NCBI RefSeq assembly: GCF_020216025.1 | Contig: NZ_JAIWNC010000040.1 | Span: 1-64,000, forward strand | Direction of reading: 5' to 3' | Length of the DNA: 64,000 nt | Source of the DNA: Jidongwangia harbinensis | GTDB lineage: Bacteria; Actinomycetota; Actinomycetes; Mycobacteriales; Micromonosporaceae | Part shown: positions 33,811-43,872 of the stretch, in pieces | How positions within the stretch are numbered: the stretch's first letter is position 1 | Layout of the letters: every line of letters starts with the position of its first letter | The notes under the pieces: generated by a model | The model's database searches: none | Seen by the model: the letters and a program-made list of their open reading frames with translations, nothing else | What the model was told of the DNA's origin: nothing | Program-made: the position numbers and the translations under genes

Positions 33811-34172
33811 TGAACATCGACTTCCCGCTGCACGTCGGTACGGACGGACGCACCGCGACCACCGGCACCGACGACCACATCCGCGACATGATCGAGCAGC
33901 TGATCTTCACGAGCCCGGGTGAGCGGGTCAACCGGCCCGACTTCGGCAGCGGCCTGCTCGACCTGATCTTCGCCCCGAACAGCCCCGAGGTCGCGGCCGC
34001 TCTGCAGTTCACCATGCAGGCCGCGGTGCAGCAGTGGCTCGGCGACCTGATCGAGGTGGAGGGCCTCGAAGTGGTCAGCGACGAGGCGACCATCCGAATC
34101 GCGATCAGCTACGTCATTCTGCGCACCGGGGAACAGCGCACCACCGCGATCGACCGGGCAGGCCCAGCATGA
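33810..34172 (+). CDS. gp25-like baseplate wedge protein
   Basis: The 120-aa protein shows DDHIRDMIEQLIFTSPGERV followed by NRPDFGSGLLDLIFAPNS, the conserved GPW/gp25 signature including the E-R-x-x-x-P-x-F-G stretch. Gp25 nucleates sheath assembly at the baseplate. Length is normal. It overlaps its neighbours on both sides. Confidence 0.95.
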   Translation: MNIDFPLHVGTDGRTATTGTDDHIRDMIEQLIFTSPGERVNRPDFGSGLLDLIFAPNSPEVAAALQFTMQAAVQQWLGDLIEVEGLEVVSDEATIRIAISYVILRTGEQRTTAIDRAGPA

Positions 34173-36991
34173 TCAACCCGTACTCCTTCGGTGACCGGGC
34201 GCGGCGGCGGCAGGTCCGCGAATCCGGTCTCAACGGCCTGGACACCGTCGAGGTCCGCGCCGATGGCCGGTCGCTTGACGTCACCTTCCTCGGCAAGCTG
34301 ACCACCGAGCTGACCCGTGCCGACGTCCTGATCGTCGGCGAGCCGGGTGATCCCGTGCTGACCGTCGAACGGGTGGCGATACACCACGCGGAGGACCCGG
34401 ACGCCGACGACCGGATGGTGGTCATCCTGGATCGGCACGGTGGGCTTTCCCCGTACACAATGACCTTGATCGATGGTGATGAGAGTGACGATCCCACACA
34501 GCCGGCGCCGCCCGGGTTTGATCAACTTTTCTGCCGTGCGAGCTTCAGTTTCGCGGCGGACTGCGCGGGTGACGCGGACTGCCTGCCGGCGGACGGATGC
34601 GTGCCGGAGGTCTTCGACGAGCCGGATCTGTCCTATCTGGCGAAGGACTACGAGAGTTTCCGGCGGCTGCTGCTGGACCGGCTGGCGCTGCTGCTGCCCG
34701 GCTGGACCGAGCGACACATTCCGGACATTGGCATCACGCTGGTCGAACTGCTCGCCTACGTCGGCGATCATCTGAGCTACTACCAGGACGCGGTGGCGGC
34801 GGAGGCCTACCTCGGGACAGCGCGGCGGCGGATCTCGGTGCGCCGGCACGTCCGCCTCGTCGATTACCTGATGCACGACGGGTGCAATGCCCGCGCCTTC
34901 GTCTGCCTGGACGTGCCCGGGAGGCTCAGCGTCAAGGCCGGGCAGATGTCGTTCCACAGCCGCGACGGTCAGGCGTTCGAGCCGCTCGCTGATCGGGAAC
35001 GGACGTTCACATTCATCCCGGAACACAGCACGATCGATCTGTGGACCTGGGGTGACTCGGGCTGTCACCTGCCCGCCGGCGCGACCTCGGCGACGCTGAA
35101 GGACGCCTGGACCGGTCCGCCCGACATGTACGGCCGGCGGCCGAGGGCGCTGCGGCTGGCCGCCGGTGACCTGCTGCTCCTGGAGGAGATCGCCGGTGCG
35201 GTTAGCGGGAAGCGCGCCGACGCCAACCCCGGCCACCGCCAGGTGGTCCGGCTGACCCGGGTCGAATCGGCCGTGGACGACCTGTTCGACCAGCCGGTGC
35301 TCAACGTGTTCTGGGCGCAGGCCGACGCGCTCGGCTTCACCCTGCCCGTCTCGGTGGTAGTCGGCAACGACTGCGAGCTGCTGGTGAAGGCCGCCGTGGC
35401 GCGCGGCAACCTGCTGCTCGCCGACCACGGCCTGACCCGGCCCGGCGCCGCCGAACCGGTCGAGCTGCCGGCGGCGGTGCTGGTCGACTGCGGGTGCGCC
35501 GGGCCCGGCGAGAAACATGATCCGGCAGTCAAGGTGCCCCGCTCCGACCCGCGGCTGAGCGCCGGCCCGGTCACGCAGAGCACCGGATACCCGGCCGACG
35601 AGACGGTCGCCGCGCAGCAGGCGCGACTGCTGCAGCCGATACCGGCCGCCGCTCGGCGCCGGATGCGGCAGCTGCTGGCCCGCGCCCGCGGTGGCCAGGA
35701 ACTGGAGGACCGGCACCTCGCCGAGATCGTCCGGTTGTTCGGCAGCACCGCCGTCGCAGCGGCCCGGCTGGCCATGCCACCAGCCCGCGGCCGTCCCCCG
35801 CAAAGCGCCGAGGAGCAAGCGCGGGCTCTGCACCGCCTGGTCAGCCGGATCAACGCGCTGCTCGCCAAGAAGGTCCGGTGGCTGCGGACCTTGGCCCGCC
35901 GCTGCCCGGCCGGGCTGCGCCTGCACGAGGAGGAGATCGCGGCGATCGAGGCGGCCTGGGGCGAGCGGTACGTGGGTGCACTGACCGCGCTGGACGCGAT
36001 GTCCGGACCGGCCGGCGACGCTCTGCGGCAGGATCCGCGGGCCGCGATGCCCGCGGTGACGCTCCACGAACCGGTCGCCGGCGGCGAGATTTGGTCGATG
36101 CGCCGGGACCTGCTCTCCAGCGGGCCGGACGAACCGCACGTGGTCGGTGAGACCGACGACGACGGTGTCCTGCACCTGCGGTTCGGTGACGGGCGGCACG
36201 GCCGGACGCCGCAGCCGGGCGCGGTGTTCGAAGCGCACTACCGGGTTGGCAACGGCACCGCCGGAAACGTCGGCGCGGACACCATCACCGAGATCCGGTT
36301 CCGCGGGATCGACCCGGGCATGACGGTACGCGTCCGCAACCCCCTGCCGGCCCGCGGCGGCACCGACCCGGAACCGGTCAGCGAGGTCCGCACCATGGCG
36401 CCCGGCGCGTTCCGCCGCGACCTGGTCCGCGCGATCACCGCCGAGGACTACGGCACCCTGGCCGCCCGGCTGCCCGACATGCAGGGCGCCGCCGGCCGGC
36501 TGCGCTGGAACGGCAGCTGGTACGAGGCGCAGGTCGCCCTCGACCCGCTCGGCGCCACCACGGTCCACGCCGGCGTGCTGACCGCCACCACCCGGGCGCT
36601 GCACCCGTACCGGCGGATCGGCCACGACCTGACCGTGCGGATCGCCGACTACGTCCCGATCGACCTGGCCCTGACCGCCTGCCTGCTCCCCCGCGCGGTT
36701 CGCGGGCAGGTCCGCACGGGGCTGCGCGCCGCGATCGGCGCGCTGTTCGCCCCGGACCGGCTCACCTTCGGCACCGACGTGACGCTCAGCGGCATCGTCG
36801 CCGCGGCGGCCGCGGTGCCCGGCGTGGACAGCGTCGAGGTCACCGTGCTGCAGCGCCTCCACGAGGGCGACGCCGGCCAGCGGCTGGCCGGTGTGCTGCC
36901 GATCGGCCCGCTGGAGATCGCACGGCTCGACGACGACCCCGCCCGGCCCGGGAACGGCCGGCTGGCGCTGGACCTGCGAGGTGGGCGATGA
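34169..36991 (+). CDS. baseplate assembly protein J-like, first copy (Afp11-like)
   Basis: The 940-aa product has an N-terminal strand domain, the conserved YLAKDYESFRRLLLDRLALL and DIGITLVELLAYVGDHLSYY near residues 155-205 (gp6/baseplate J start), and a C-terminal wedge region with DGVLHLRFGDGRHGRTPQPG, RYRVGNG-type HYRVGNGTAGN and TAEDYGTLAARLPD. It forms the iris ring of the baseplate. It is larger than phage gpJ but usual for eCIS. The Arg-rich middle (~510-610) is an insertion. The start ATG 34169 overlaps the gp25 stop. Confidence 0.92.
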   Translation: MINPYSFGDRARRRQVRESGLNGLDTVEVRADGRSLDVTFLGKLTTELTRADVLIVGEPGDPVLTVERVAIHHAEDPDADDRMVVILDRHGGLSPYTMTLIDGDESDDPTQPAPPGFDQLFCRASFSFAADCAGDADCLPADGCVPEVFDEPDLSYLAKDYESFRRLLLDRLALLLPGWTERHIPDIGITLVELLAYVGDHLSYYQDAVAAEAYLGTARRRISVRRHVRLVDYLMHDGCNARAFVCLDVPGRLSVKAGQMSFHSRDGQAFEPLADRERTFTFIPEHSTIDLWTWGDSGCHLPAGATSATLKDAWTGPPDMYGRRPRALRLAAGDLLLLEEIAGAVSGKRADANPGHRQVVRLTRVESAVDDLFDQPVLNVFWAQADALGFTLPVSVVVGNDCELLVKAAVARGNLLLADHGLTRPGAAEPVELPAAVLVDCGCAGPGEKHDPAVKVPRSDPRLSAGPVTQSTGYPADETVAAQQARLLQPIPAAARRRMRQLLARARGGQELEDRHLAEIVRLFGSTAVAAARLAMPPARGRPPQSAEEQARALHRLVSRINALLAKKVRWLRTLARRCPAGLRLHEEEIAAIEAAWGERYVGALTALDAMSGPAGDALRQDPRAAMPAVTLHEPVAGGEIWSMRRDLLSSGPDEPHVVGETDDDGVLHLRFGDGRHGRTPQPGAVFEAHYRVGNGTAGNVGADTITEIRFRGIDPGMTVRVRNPLPARGGTDPEPVSEVRTMAPGAFRRDLVRAITAEDYGTLAARLPDMQGAAGRLRWNGSWYEAQVALDPLGATTVHAGVLTATTRALHPYRRIGHDLTVRIADYVPIDLALTACLLPRAVRGQVRTGLRAAIGALFAPDRLTFGTDVTLSGIVAAAAAVPGVDSVEVTVLQRLHEGDAGQRLAGVLPIGPLEIARLDDDPARPGNGRLALDLRGGR

Positions 36992-39900
36992 ACTGCGCAT
37001 GCGACACGTGCCGGACGACCGGCGGCACCCACGGCGCGGTGCTCGCGGCGATGCTCGGGCAGCTCTCCGGGCGGCTGCCGGCGTTGACCGTGCGGGACGC
37101 CGGCGACCCGTCGATCGCGATGCTCGACGCGTGGGCCACGATCAGCCACATCCTGAGCTTCTACCAGGAGCGGATCGACGACGAGGGCTACCTGGAGACC
37201 GCCACCGAACGCCGGTCGGTGCTGGAGTTGGCCCGGCTCGTCGACTACCGGCTGCGGCCCGGCGTGGCCGCCGGCGTGCACCTGGCCTTCACCCTCGACC
37301 CGGACCCGGCCGGTGACACCACCGTGCCGATCCCGGCCGGCACCCGCGCGCAGAGCCTGCCAGGGCCAGGCGAGCAGCCGCAGGTCTTCGAGACCAGCCG
37401 GGAGATACCGGCGCGATCCGCGTGGAACCTGATCCGGCCGCGGCTCACCGTGCAGCCGCGGATCGACGCCGACGAGGTGCCCGCGCTGGAGAGAATCTAC
37501 CTGGCCGGGATCACCACCGGGCTGCGGCCCAACGACCGACTGCTGTTCGACGCCGGCGACGCCGCGCAGGTCGGCCGGGTCGCGGCGACCGTGGAGGATG
37601 CGGCCGCGGATCGTACCGCGGTGACGCTGCAACCCACCCTCACCGCGGAGCAACTGCGGCTGCTGCGGACCGTACGCGACCGCCTCGCTGTGCACCGCGA
37701 CCTGAGCCGCCTGGGTCTCGCCGGGGTGCGCCGCGCCGAACGCGTCGACGAGGAGCTGCTGGCCCCCCTCGCCGAGGCGGCGAGCGGCCCGGGCGGGGCG
37801 GCACAGCTGCCGCAACTCCTGCCGGTCGCCCTGCAGCGGCTGGGCGAACGGCTCACCGAGGTACGCGCCCGCGGTTTCACCCGCCTGACCCGCTGGCTCG
37901 GCACGCTGATCACCGACTTGACGGCGGTGGACACCACGCCGCCGGCGTTGGCGAAGGCCGCGCCCGCCGGGCTGGACTCGCTGCTCGGGTCGCTGGCGAA
38001 ACCACCGTCGCGGCCACCGGCCGGGCCGCAGGACCTGCGCCACTCACTGCCGGCGCTGTTCGGCGCCGGATCCAGCCTCACCCCGCAGGTGCTGGCGGCG
38101 CTGCGCCCGGAACTGGCCGCCACCCTGCCGGCGGCGGTCGCCTCCGCCGGCGAGGCGGTCGTCTCGCGGATCCGGGCGGCCCGGGTGCGGGCCGTGCCGT
38201 TCGGTGCCACCGCGGCGCCGCGGGCCGTACCGAATCAGCCCGGTGTGTTCGAGGAGTGGCCGCTCGACGGCGCGGAAGGTGTCCGGATCAGCGCGGCCGT
38301 CAGCTACCGCACCAGCGCCGCGCCGCTCGACGTGCCCACCACCGCCGACCTCGAGCTAACCATCGGCACCGAGGTGATGACCGCCAACGGGGTCGTGCTC
38401 GACGGCAGCACCAAGACCGTGCCGATCGGCCCGGACCAGTCGGTCGAGGTCACCGATACCCGGGTGGCGGCGGAGGGGTCGCGACTGCGGCTGCGGTTCG
38501 TCGGCCGGGTGAACCGCACCGTCGAGATCGACGGCCCGGCCCTCATCGCGCTGAACCTGCTCGCCGCCGACGCGCCGTTCGTGATCCGGCTCGGCGCGCA
38601 GCGCGAGTTCCAGCCCATCTCCGGGCTGCCGCAGGAGGACGTGCAGCGGCTCACCGACGGCCGGGTCACGGCGCGGTTCGACCGCGCTCCCGCCGCACCC
38701 GAGGTAGGCACGGTCCGGCTGACCGAGGAATCACTGACCGGCCCACCGGACCCGCTGCTGCTGCCGCTGGACGCCGTCTACGAGCAGATTCCGCCTGACA
38801 CCACCGTGATCATCGAGCGGCCCGGCCTGCCCGGGCCGATCCTCGCCGAGGTGGAGGAGGTGGACACGGTCAGCATGTCGGCCTACAACCTCAACGCCAC
38901 GGTCACCCGGCTGCGGCTGTCGAAGCCGTGGCGCGCGGACACCGACGTCAGCCTCGTCGTCGCCCGCGAGACCACGGTGTACGCCGCACCGGAAGCCCTC
39001 GACCTGGCCCGCCAGCCCGACCCGGACCCGGTCGGCGGGGACGACCTGCCGCTGGACCAGGCGTACGACGGCCTGTCCACGGGCCGACTGCTGATCGTCC
39101 GCGGTGAACGCGCCGACCTGCCCGGCATCACCGGCGTGATCGCCGCCGAGGTCGTCATGATCGCCGGGGTGACCCAGGGTGCCGACCCGGACCGGCCCGG
39201 TGACACCGTGCACACCACGCTGCAGCTGGCCGAACCGCTCGCCCACGAGTACCACCGGAACACCGTCGAGATCTTCGGCAACGTCGCCGAGGCCACCCAC
39301 GGCGAGTCCGTCGCGGAACTGCTCGGCAGCGGCGACGCCTCGGTGCCGTTCCAGTCGTTCCCGCTGCGCCGTAAACCGGTCGCGTTCCTGCCGTCGTCCG
39401 AGACGATCGGCGCCACCAGCACCCTGCGGGTGGAGGTCAACGGGATCCGCTGGCACGAGGCCGACAACCTGACCTTCCTCGGGCCTGCGGACCGGCGGTT
39501 CACCACACGGGTCGACCCCGACGAGACCACCACCGTGGTCTTCGGCGACGGCGCGCACGGGGCCCGGCCGCCGACCGGGGTGGAGAACATCGCCGCCCGG
39601 TACCGCGCCGGAGGCGGCAGCGCCGGCCTCGTGCCCGCCGGGCGGATCACCCAGCTGCTCACCCGCCCGTTGCGGGTCTCCGGCGTGACCAACCCCCTCG
39701 AATCCACCGGCGGCGCCGACCGCGACACCCTGGAGATGGCCCGCGAGAACGCGCCGACCGGGGTGCACGCCCTCGACCGTCTCGTCTCGGTGAGCGACTA
39801 CGCCGACTTCACCCGGGCCCGCGCCGGGATCGGCAAGGCCGCGGCCGTACGCCTGTCCGACGGTTTCCGCCCGGTGGTGCACGTGACAGTCGCCGGGGTC

Positions 39901-40392
39901 GGCGACGCCCGGCCCACCTCGCTGTTGCCGTCGCTGCGGGCCGCACTGGCCCGGTTCGGCGACCCCGCCCAGCCGGTCCGTGTCGCCGAACGCGAACTGC
40001 TGATGCTGCTGCTCGCGATCAACGTCGAGGTCCACCCCGATCACCGCTGGGAACTGGTGGAGCGGGCGGTCCGCGCCGCCCTGCTCGACCGGTTCGGTTT
40101 CGCCCGCCGCGCCCTCGGCCAGGACGTCGTGCTCAGCGACGTGATCAGCACTGTGCACCGGGTGAGCGGGGTCGTGTACGCGGACGTCGACTCCATCGGC
40201 GTCGTACCGGAGGACGTCACTTCGGCCGCCCTGGAGGCGCTGACCGCCGGGCTGACCACGCCGCCGCCACCACGGATAGCGGTCGACATGGCCCGCTTCG
40301 ACGACGACACCGGCAAGCTACGGCCGGCGCAGATCGCGATTCTGTCCCCCGAGGTTCCGGAGACGCTCGTCCTGCAGGAGGTCACACCGTGA
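36988..40392 (+). CDS. baseplate assembly protein J-like, second copy (Afp11/12-like)
   Basis: The 1134-aa product starts with a Cys cluster (MNCACDTCRTTGG) and then SIAMLDAWATISHILSFYQE, IDDEGYLETATERRSVLELA and VDYRLRPGVAAGVHLAF, the wedge-type opening of a second J-like protein. The C-terminus has TVVFGDGAHGARPPTGVENI, ARYRAGGGSAGLV and SVSDYADFTRARAGIGKAAA. Together with the preceding gene it builds the baseplate wedge heterodimer. The Cys cluster is not needed for the wedge fold and may bind metal. The long middle is variable. Confidence 0.92.
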   Translation: MNCACDTCRTTGGTHGAVLAAMLGQLSGRLPALTVRDAGDPSIAMLDAWATISHILSFYQERIDDEGYLETATERRSVLELARLVDYRLRPGVAAGVHLAFTLDPDPAGDTTVPIPAGTRAQSLPGPGEQPQVFETSREIPARSAWNLIRPRLTVQPRIDADEVPALERIYLAGITTGLRPNDRLLFDAGDAAQVGRVAATVEDAAADRTAVTLQPTLTAEQLRLLRTVRDRLAVHRDLSRLGLAGVRRAERVDEELLAPLAEAASGPGGAAQLPQLLPVALQRLGERLTEVRARGFTRLTRWLGTLITDLTAVDTTPPALAKAAPAGLDSLLGSLAKPPSRPPAGPQDLRHSLPALFGAGSSLTPQVLAALRPELAATLPAAVASAGEAVVSRIRAARVRAVPFGATAAPRAVPNQPGVFEEWPLDGAEGVRISAAVSYRTSAAPLDVPTTADLELTIGTEVMTANGVVLDGSTKTVPIGPDQSVEVTDTRVAAEGSRLRLRFVGRVNRTVEIDGPALIALNLLAADAPFVIRLGAQREFQPISGLPQEDVQRLTDGRVTARFDRAPAAPEVGTVRLTEESLTGPPDPLLLPLDAVYEQIPPDTTVIIERPGLPGPILAEVEEVDTVSMSAYNLNATVTRLRLSKPWRADTDVSLVVARETTVYAAPEALDLARQPDPDPVGGDDLPLDQAYDGLSTGRLLIVRGERADLPGITGVIAAEVVMIAGVTQGADPDRPGDTVHTTLQLAEPLAHEYHRNTVEIFGNVAEATHGESVAELLGSGDASVPFQSFPLRRKPVAFLPSSETIGATSTLRVEVNGIRWHEADNLTFLGPADRRFTTRVDPDETTTVVFGDGAHGARPPTGVENIAARYRAGGGSAGLVPAGRITQLLTRPLRVSGVTNPLESTGGADRDTLEMARENAPTGVHALDRLVSVSDYADFTRARAGIGKAAAVRLSDGFRPVVHVTVAGVGDARPTSLLPSLRAALARFGDPAQPVRVAERELLMLLLAINVEVHPDHRWELVERAVRAALLDRFGFARRALGQDVVLSDVISTVHRVSGVVYADVDSIGVVPEDVTSAALEALTAGLTTPPPPRIAVDMARFDDDTGKLRPAQIAILSPEVPETLVLQEVTP

Positions 40393-42371
40393 CGGCCAAC
40401 CGGCTCTACCAGCTCCTGCCGGTGATCCACCGGCTGCGCGACGCCGGCCGCGGCGAACCGCTGCGCGCCCTGCTGCAAATCATCACCGGGCAGGCGGACG
40501 AGGTCGGCGAACAGATCGCCCGCGCCTATCAGGACTGGTTCATCGAGACCTGCGCCGACGAGGTGGTGCCGCTGATCGGCGCGCTGGTCGGCAACCCGTC
40601 CACCTCGCGCCGCGACGTCGTGAACACCATCCGGTCGCGGCGCCGGCGCGGCACCCTGGCGCTGCTGGAGGAACTGTCCGAGTGGCCGGCGCGGGCCGTC
40701 ACCCTGCACACGCTGCTCGGTGTCACCCAGCCGGTCCGGCTCGGCGCCCGGCCGTTCGCGCGCACCCTCGACCTGCGGGACATGGAGGCGCTGGACCGGG
40801 TGGACGGACCGTTCGACACGGTCGCGCACACCGCCGGGCGGCGGTTCACGATCGGGGCGGTCGGGCTGTTCGTGTGGCGGCTGCGACCGTACTCGATCAC
40901 CGAGACGGCCGCGTTCTGCGTCGACCGAGCCAGCAACCACTACACGTTCAGCATCCTCGGCAACGACACCCCGCTGGTGGCCGACCCGGTCACCGAGCCG
41001 TCGGCGTCGCACATCGCCGACGAGACCAACGTGCCCGCCTTCATCAGCCGCCGCGACCTGGACGCCCGGCCCGCCGACTACTACGGCACCAGCCTGCGGC
41101 TGTGGTCAGGCACCGGGTCGAAGAAGCAGTTCATCCCGCTGTCACGGATCGTCGCGGCCGACCTGTCCGGCTGGGGGTACCGCCCGCGCGGCGACCAGGT
41201 CGCGATCGACCCGGAGCTGGGCCGCATCGCGTTCTCCAGCCGGCGCGCCCCGGACGAGGGCATCACCGTCACCTACCACTACGCGTTCCCGGCGGACTGC
41301 GGCGGCGGCGAGTACGTCCGCCCGCTGCCGCCCGACGACCGGACCGTCTACCAGGTCGGCCCCCGCCACCACCCGACGATCATGAAAGCGGTGGAGAAGT
41401 GGCGGCGGGAGGGCCCGGCCACCGCGATCATCGAGATCACCGACAGCGGGACGTACGAGGAACGCGTCGACATCACCCTGCCGGCTGGCCGCCGCCTCGA
41501 ACTGCGGGCCGCGCAGCGCACCCGGCCGGTTATCCACGTGCCCGACCGGTACGGCCGCCCGGACAGCCTGCGGGTCCGCGGCGACACCGGCGCGCGCCTG
41601 GTGATCGACGGGCTGCTGGTCGCCGGCCGCGGTGTCCGGGTCACCGGCCGACTCGTCCGGTTCGACCTGCGGCACTGCACGCTGGTGCCGGGTTGGTCGA
41701 TCAGCGGCGCCGACTGCGAACCCGCCGACGGCGGCGAGCCCAGCCTGGAACTCGACCACACCACCGCCGCGGTCACCGTCTCGCACAGCATCCTCGGTGC
41801 GATCCGAGTCAACACCGACACCGTCGCGCACGACCCGGCGCCGCTCGTGCTGCGCGACAGCATCCTGGACGCGACCGCGGCGGCGTACCACGCCCTGTCC
41901 GCGGCCGCCGGCGAGCCGGCGCACGTCGTCGCGTCGTTCCTGCGCACCACCGTGTTCGGCAAGGTGTGCGCCGAGTCGATCGATCTGGCCGAGGACAGTA
42001 TCTTCACCGCGGACGTGCAGGTCAGCCACGTGCAGAGCGGCTGCCTGCGGTTCTGCCACGTGCCGGCGGGGTCGCACACCCCGCGCCGGCACGCCTGCCA
42101 ACCGGACGGGGTCCTCGCGGTGCCCGGCGCCGACCGGGACGCCGAGACGCGCCGGGTCCGCCCGCAGTTCGACTCGATCCGGTACGGCACACCCGCGTAC
42201 GCCCGGCTCGCGCGGCAGTGCCCCCCCGAGATCACCACCGGCGCCTCCGACGATTCGGAGATGGGCGCCTACCACGACCTGTTCCAGCCGCAGCGCGAGG
42301 CGACCCTGCGGGCGCGGCTGGCCGAGTTCACCCCGGCCGGCGCGGCCGCCGACCTCATCTTCGTCACCTAG
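40389..42371 (+). CDS. tail protein I-like baseplate protein with beta-helix region
   Basis: The 660-aa protein opens TANRLYQLLPVIHRLRDAGR, then LRALLQIITGQADEVGEQIA and WFIETCADEVVPLIGALVG, as in phage tail protein I (gpI/gp7 type) of eCIS. Residues ~340-560 contain regular hydrophobic-polar turns (ARLVIDGLLVAGRGVRV, VTVSHSILGAIRVNT, LVLRDSILDATAAAYHALSA) typical of a right-handed parallel beta-helix. That half could form an outward appendage, since no separate tail-fibre gene is visible. It starts at GTG 40389, overlapping the previous stop. Confidence 0.85.
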   Translation: MTANRLYQLLPVIHRLRDAGRGEPLRALLQIITGQADEVGEQIARAYQDWFIETCADEVVPLIGALVGNPSTSRRDVVNTIRSRRRRGTLALLEELSEWPARAVTLHTLLGVTQPVRLGARPFARTLDLRDMEALDRVDGPFDTVAHTAGRRFTIGAVGLFVWRLRPYSITETAAFCVDRASNHYTFSILGNDTPLVADPVTEPSASHIADETNVPAFISRRDLDARPADYYGTSLRLWSGTGSKKQFIPLSRIVAADLSGWGYRPRGDQVAIDPELGRIAFSSRRAPDEGITVTYHYAFPADCGGGEYVRPLPPDDRTVYQVGPRHHPTIMKAVEKWRREGPATAIIEITDSGTYEERVDITLPAGRRLELRAAQRTRPVIHVPDRYGRPDSLRVRGDTGARLVIDGLLVAGRGVRVTGRLVRFDLRHCTLVPGWSISGADCEPADGGEPSLELDHTTAAVTVSHSILGAIRVNTDTVAHDPAPLVLRDSILDATAAAYHALSAAAGEPAHVVASFLRTTVFGKVCAESIDLAEDSIFTADVQVSHVQSGCLRFCHVPAGSHTPRRHACQPDGVLAVPGADRDAETRRVRPQFDSIRYGTPAYARLARQCPPEITTGASDDSEMGAYHDLFQPQREATLRARLAEFTPAGAAADLIFVT

Positions 42372-42380
42372 GGGGCATCG

Positions 42381-43694
42381 GTGTACGGCGACTTCTCACG
42401 ACTCACCTTCCGCCCGGACCGGCACTTCTCGGCCGTCCTGAGCCAGCAGGGCCGCGTGCAACTCGACGCCGACGCGAACGAGAACACCGCGGTCCTGCTG
42501 CACCAGATGCGTACGCTCGCGGCCGACCTGATCGGCCCGTGGGGCGCTCCGGAACTGCACGGCGGCTTCGACATCCGCGTAGTCGAGGAGAAGGGGCAGA
42601 TCACCGACCTGACCGTCTCCCCCGGCCGGATGTGGGTCGGCGGCGTGCTGGTGGAAAACGCCGCCGAGGCCCGGTACCACGACCAGCCGTACGCGCTGTT
42701 CGACCCCAAGGACGCCGACGACCAATTGCCACCTCCGCCGTTCACCGTGGTGCTTCGCGTCTTCGAACGCACCGTCACCGCCGTCGAGGACCCGGCCATC
42801 CGGGAGGTCGCCCTCGGTGACGACGGGCCGGACACCTGCGTACGCACCGAAGTGGTCTGGCAGGTCACCGCGACCACCGTTAACCCGGCCGGTGACGCCC
42901 TCGGCGACGCCAGCAAGGACGACGTGAAACAGGGCTGGCCCGGCTGGGAGGAGAAGGCCCTCGCCGCTCTCGGCAAGCTGGAGGCCCGCGCGTTCGCCGC
43001 GCCCAGCACCGACCCGTGCGTGCTCGACCCGGCAGCCCGCTACCGCGGCGAAGAGAACCAGCTCTACCGCGTCGAGATGCACTCGCCCACCACGTTCACC
43101 TGGTCCCGGGAGAACGGCAGCGTGGTGTTCCCGATCATCACGATGGGCGGCAAGCAGGCCACGGTCACCTCGCTCGGGCGCGACGACCGGCTCGGCCTGC
43201 AACTCGGCGACCTCGTCGAGGTGATCGACGACCGGTCGGTGCGCGCCGGCCACCGCGAACCGCTGCTGCGGGTGCTCGACATCGACCGCCTCGACGGCGT
43301 GGTCCGGTTCGCCACCGCACCGACGACCACCACCGGCCAGGACCCGGCCCTGCACCCGTTCCTGCGCCGCTGGGACCACCACGAACCCCGCCAGCCGGGC
43401 GACGCGGCCCTCGCCGCGGACAACACGCTCACCGTCGACACCAAGGACTGGATCAACCTGGAGGACGGTGTGCAGATCCGGTTTGAGGGGGGCGAGAAGC
43501 TGGTCCGCCGCCCCGGCGACCACTGGCTGATCCCGGCGCGCACCGCCACTGGCGACGTCGAGTGGCCCAAGGACACCTTCCTGCCGCCGTTCGGCATTCG
43601 GTACTACACCGCGCCGCTCGCCCTGATCCGGGGCACCAAACTCGAGGACCGCGACGATCTACGGGAGATCTTCAAGTCGTTCTTCCAGTCGTGA
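42381..43694 (+). CDS. DUF6519 protein, last gene of the eCIS operon
   Basis: From GTG 42381, behind AGGGGGC, the 437-aa product opens YGDFSRLTFRPDRHFSAVLS and QQGRVQLDADANENTAVLLH. This is the recognisable DUF6519 start, shared with other baseplate-periphery proteins that bind around a D-x-D-x-N motif. The rest is beta-rich (FTWSRENGSVVFPIITMGG, ISDxxD-like loops). The family lies at the end of many actinobacterial eCIS operons; it may sit at the baseplate rim or work as a receptor-facing part. Function unproven. Confidence 0.8.
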   Translation: MYGDFSRLTFRPDRHFSAVLSQQGRVQLDADANENTAVLLHQMRTLAADLIGPWGAPELHGGFDIRVVEEKGQITDLTVSPGRMWVGGVLVENAAEARYHDQPYALFDPKDADDQLPPPPFTVVLRVFERTVTAVEDPAIREVALGDDGPDTCVRTEVVWQVTATTVNPAGDALGDASKDDVKQGWPGWEEKALAALGKLEARAFAAPSTDPCVLDPAARYRGEENQLYRVEMHSPTTFTWSRENGSVVFPIITMGGKQATVTSLGRDDRLGLQLGDLVEVIDDRSVRAGHREPLLRVLDIDRLDGVVRFATAPTTTTGQDPALHPFLRRWDHHEPRQPGDAALAADNTLTVDTKDWINLEDGVQIRFEGGEKLVRRPGDHWLIPARTATGDVEWPKDTFLPPFGIRYYTAPLALIRGTKLEDRDDLREIFKSFFQS

Positions 43695-43872
43695 ACCTCC
43701 ATGCTGCCCAGGCCTTCCACCGATTGGTCACGAGCACCAGCAGACCGCCAGGAGCGGTGAAGACGAACCTGGCCAAGCCGTGGACACGGTCATCTTCGAC
43801 TGCAGCAGCCGATCGTGGCGGTCGAAGGTGCGGTAGCAGAAGCGCGCATCCAGGTGTTCGGTCGACGCTCAT

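Noticed and set aside
34109..37000. 963-codon open frame on the minus strand
   Set aside because: It is the exact antisense of the baseplate J gene. Its product is low-complexity, rich in Arg/Gly/Asp/His, and has no domains, as expected for antisense of GC-rich coding DNA.
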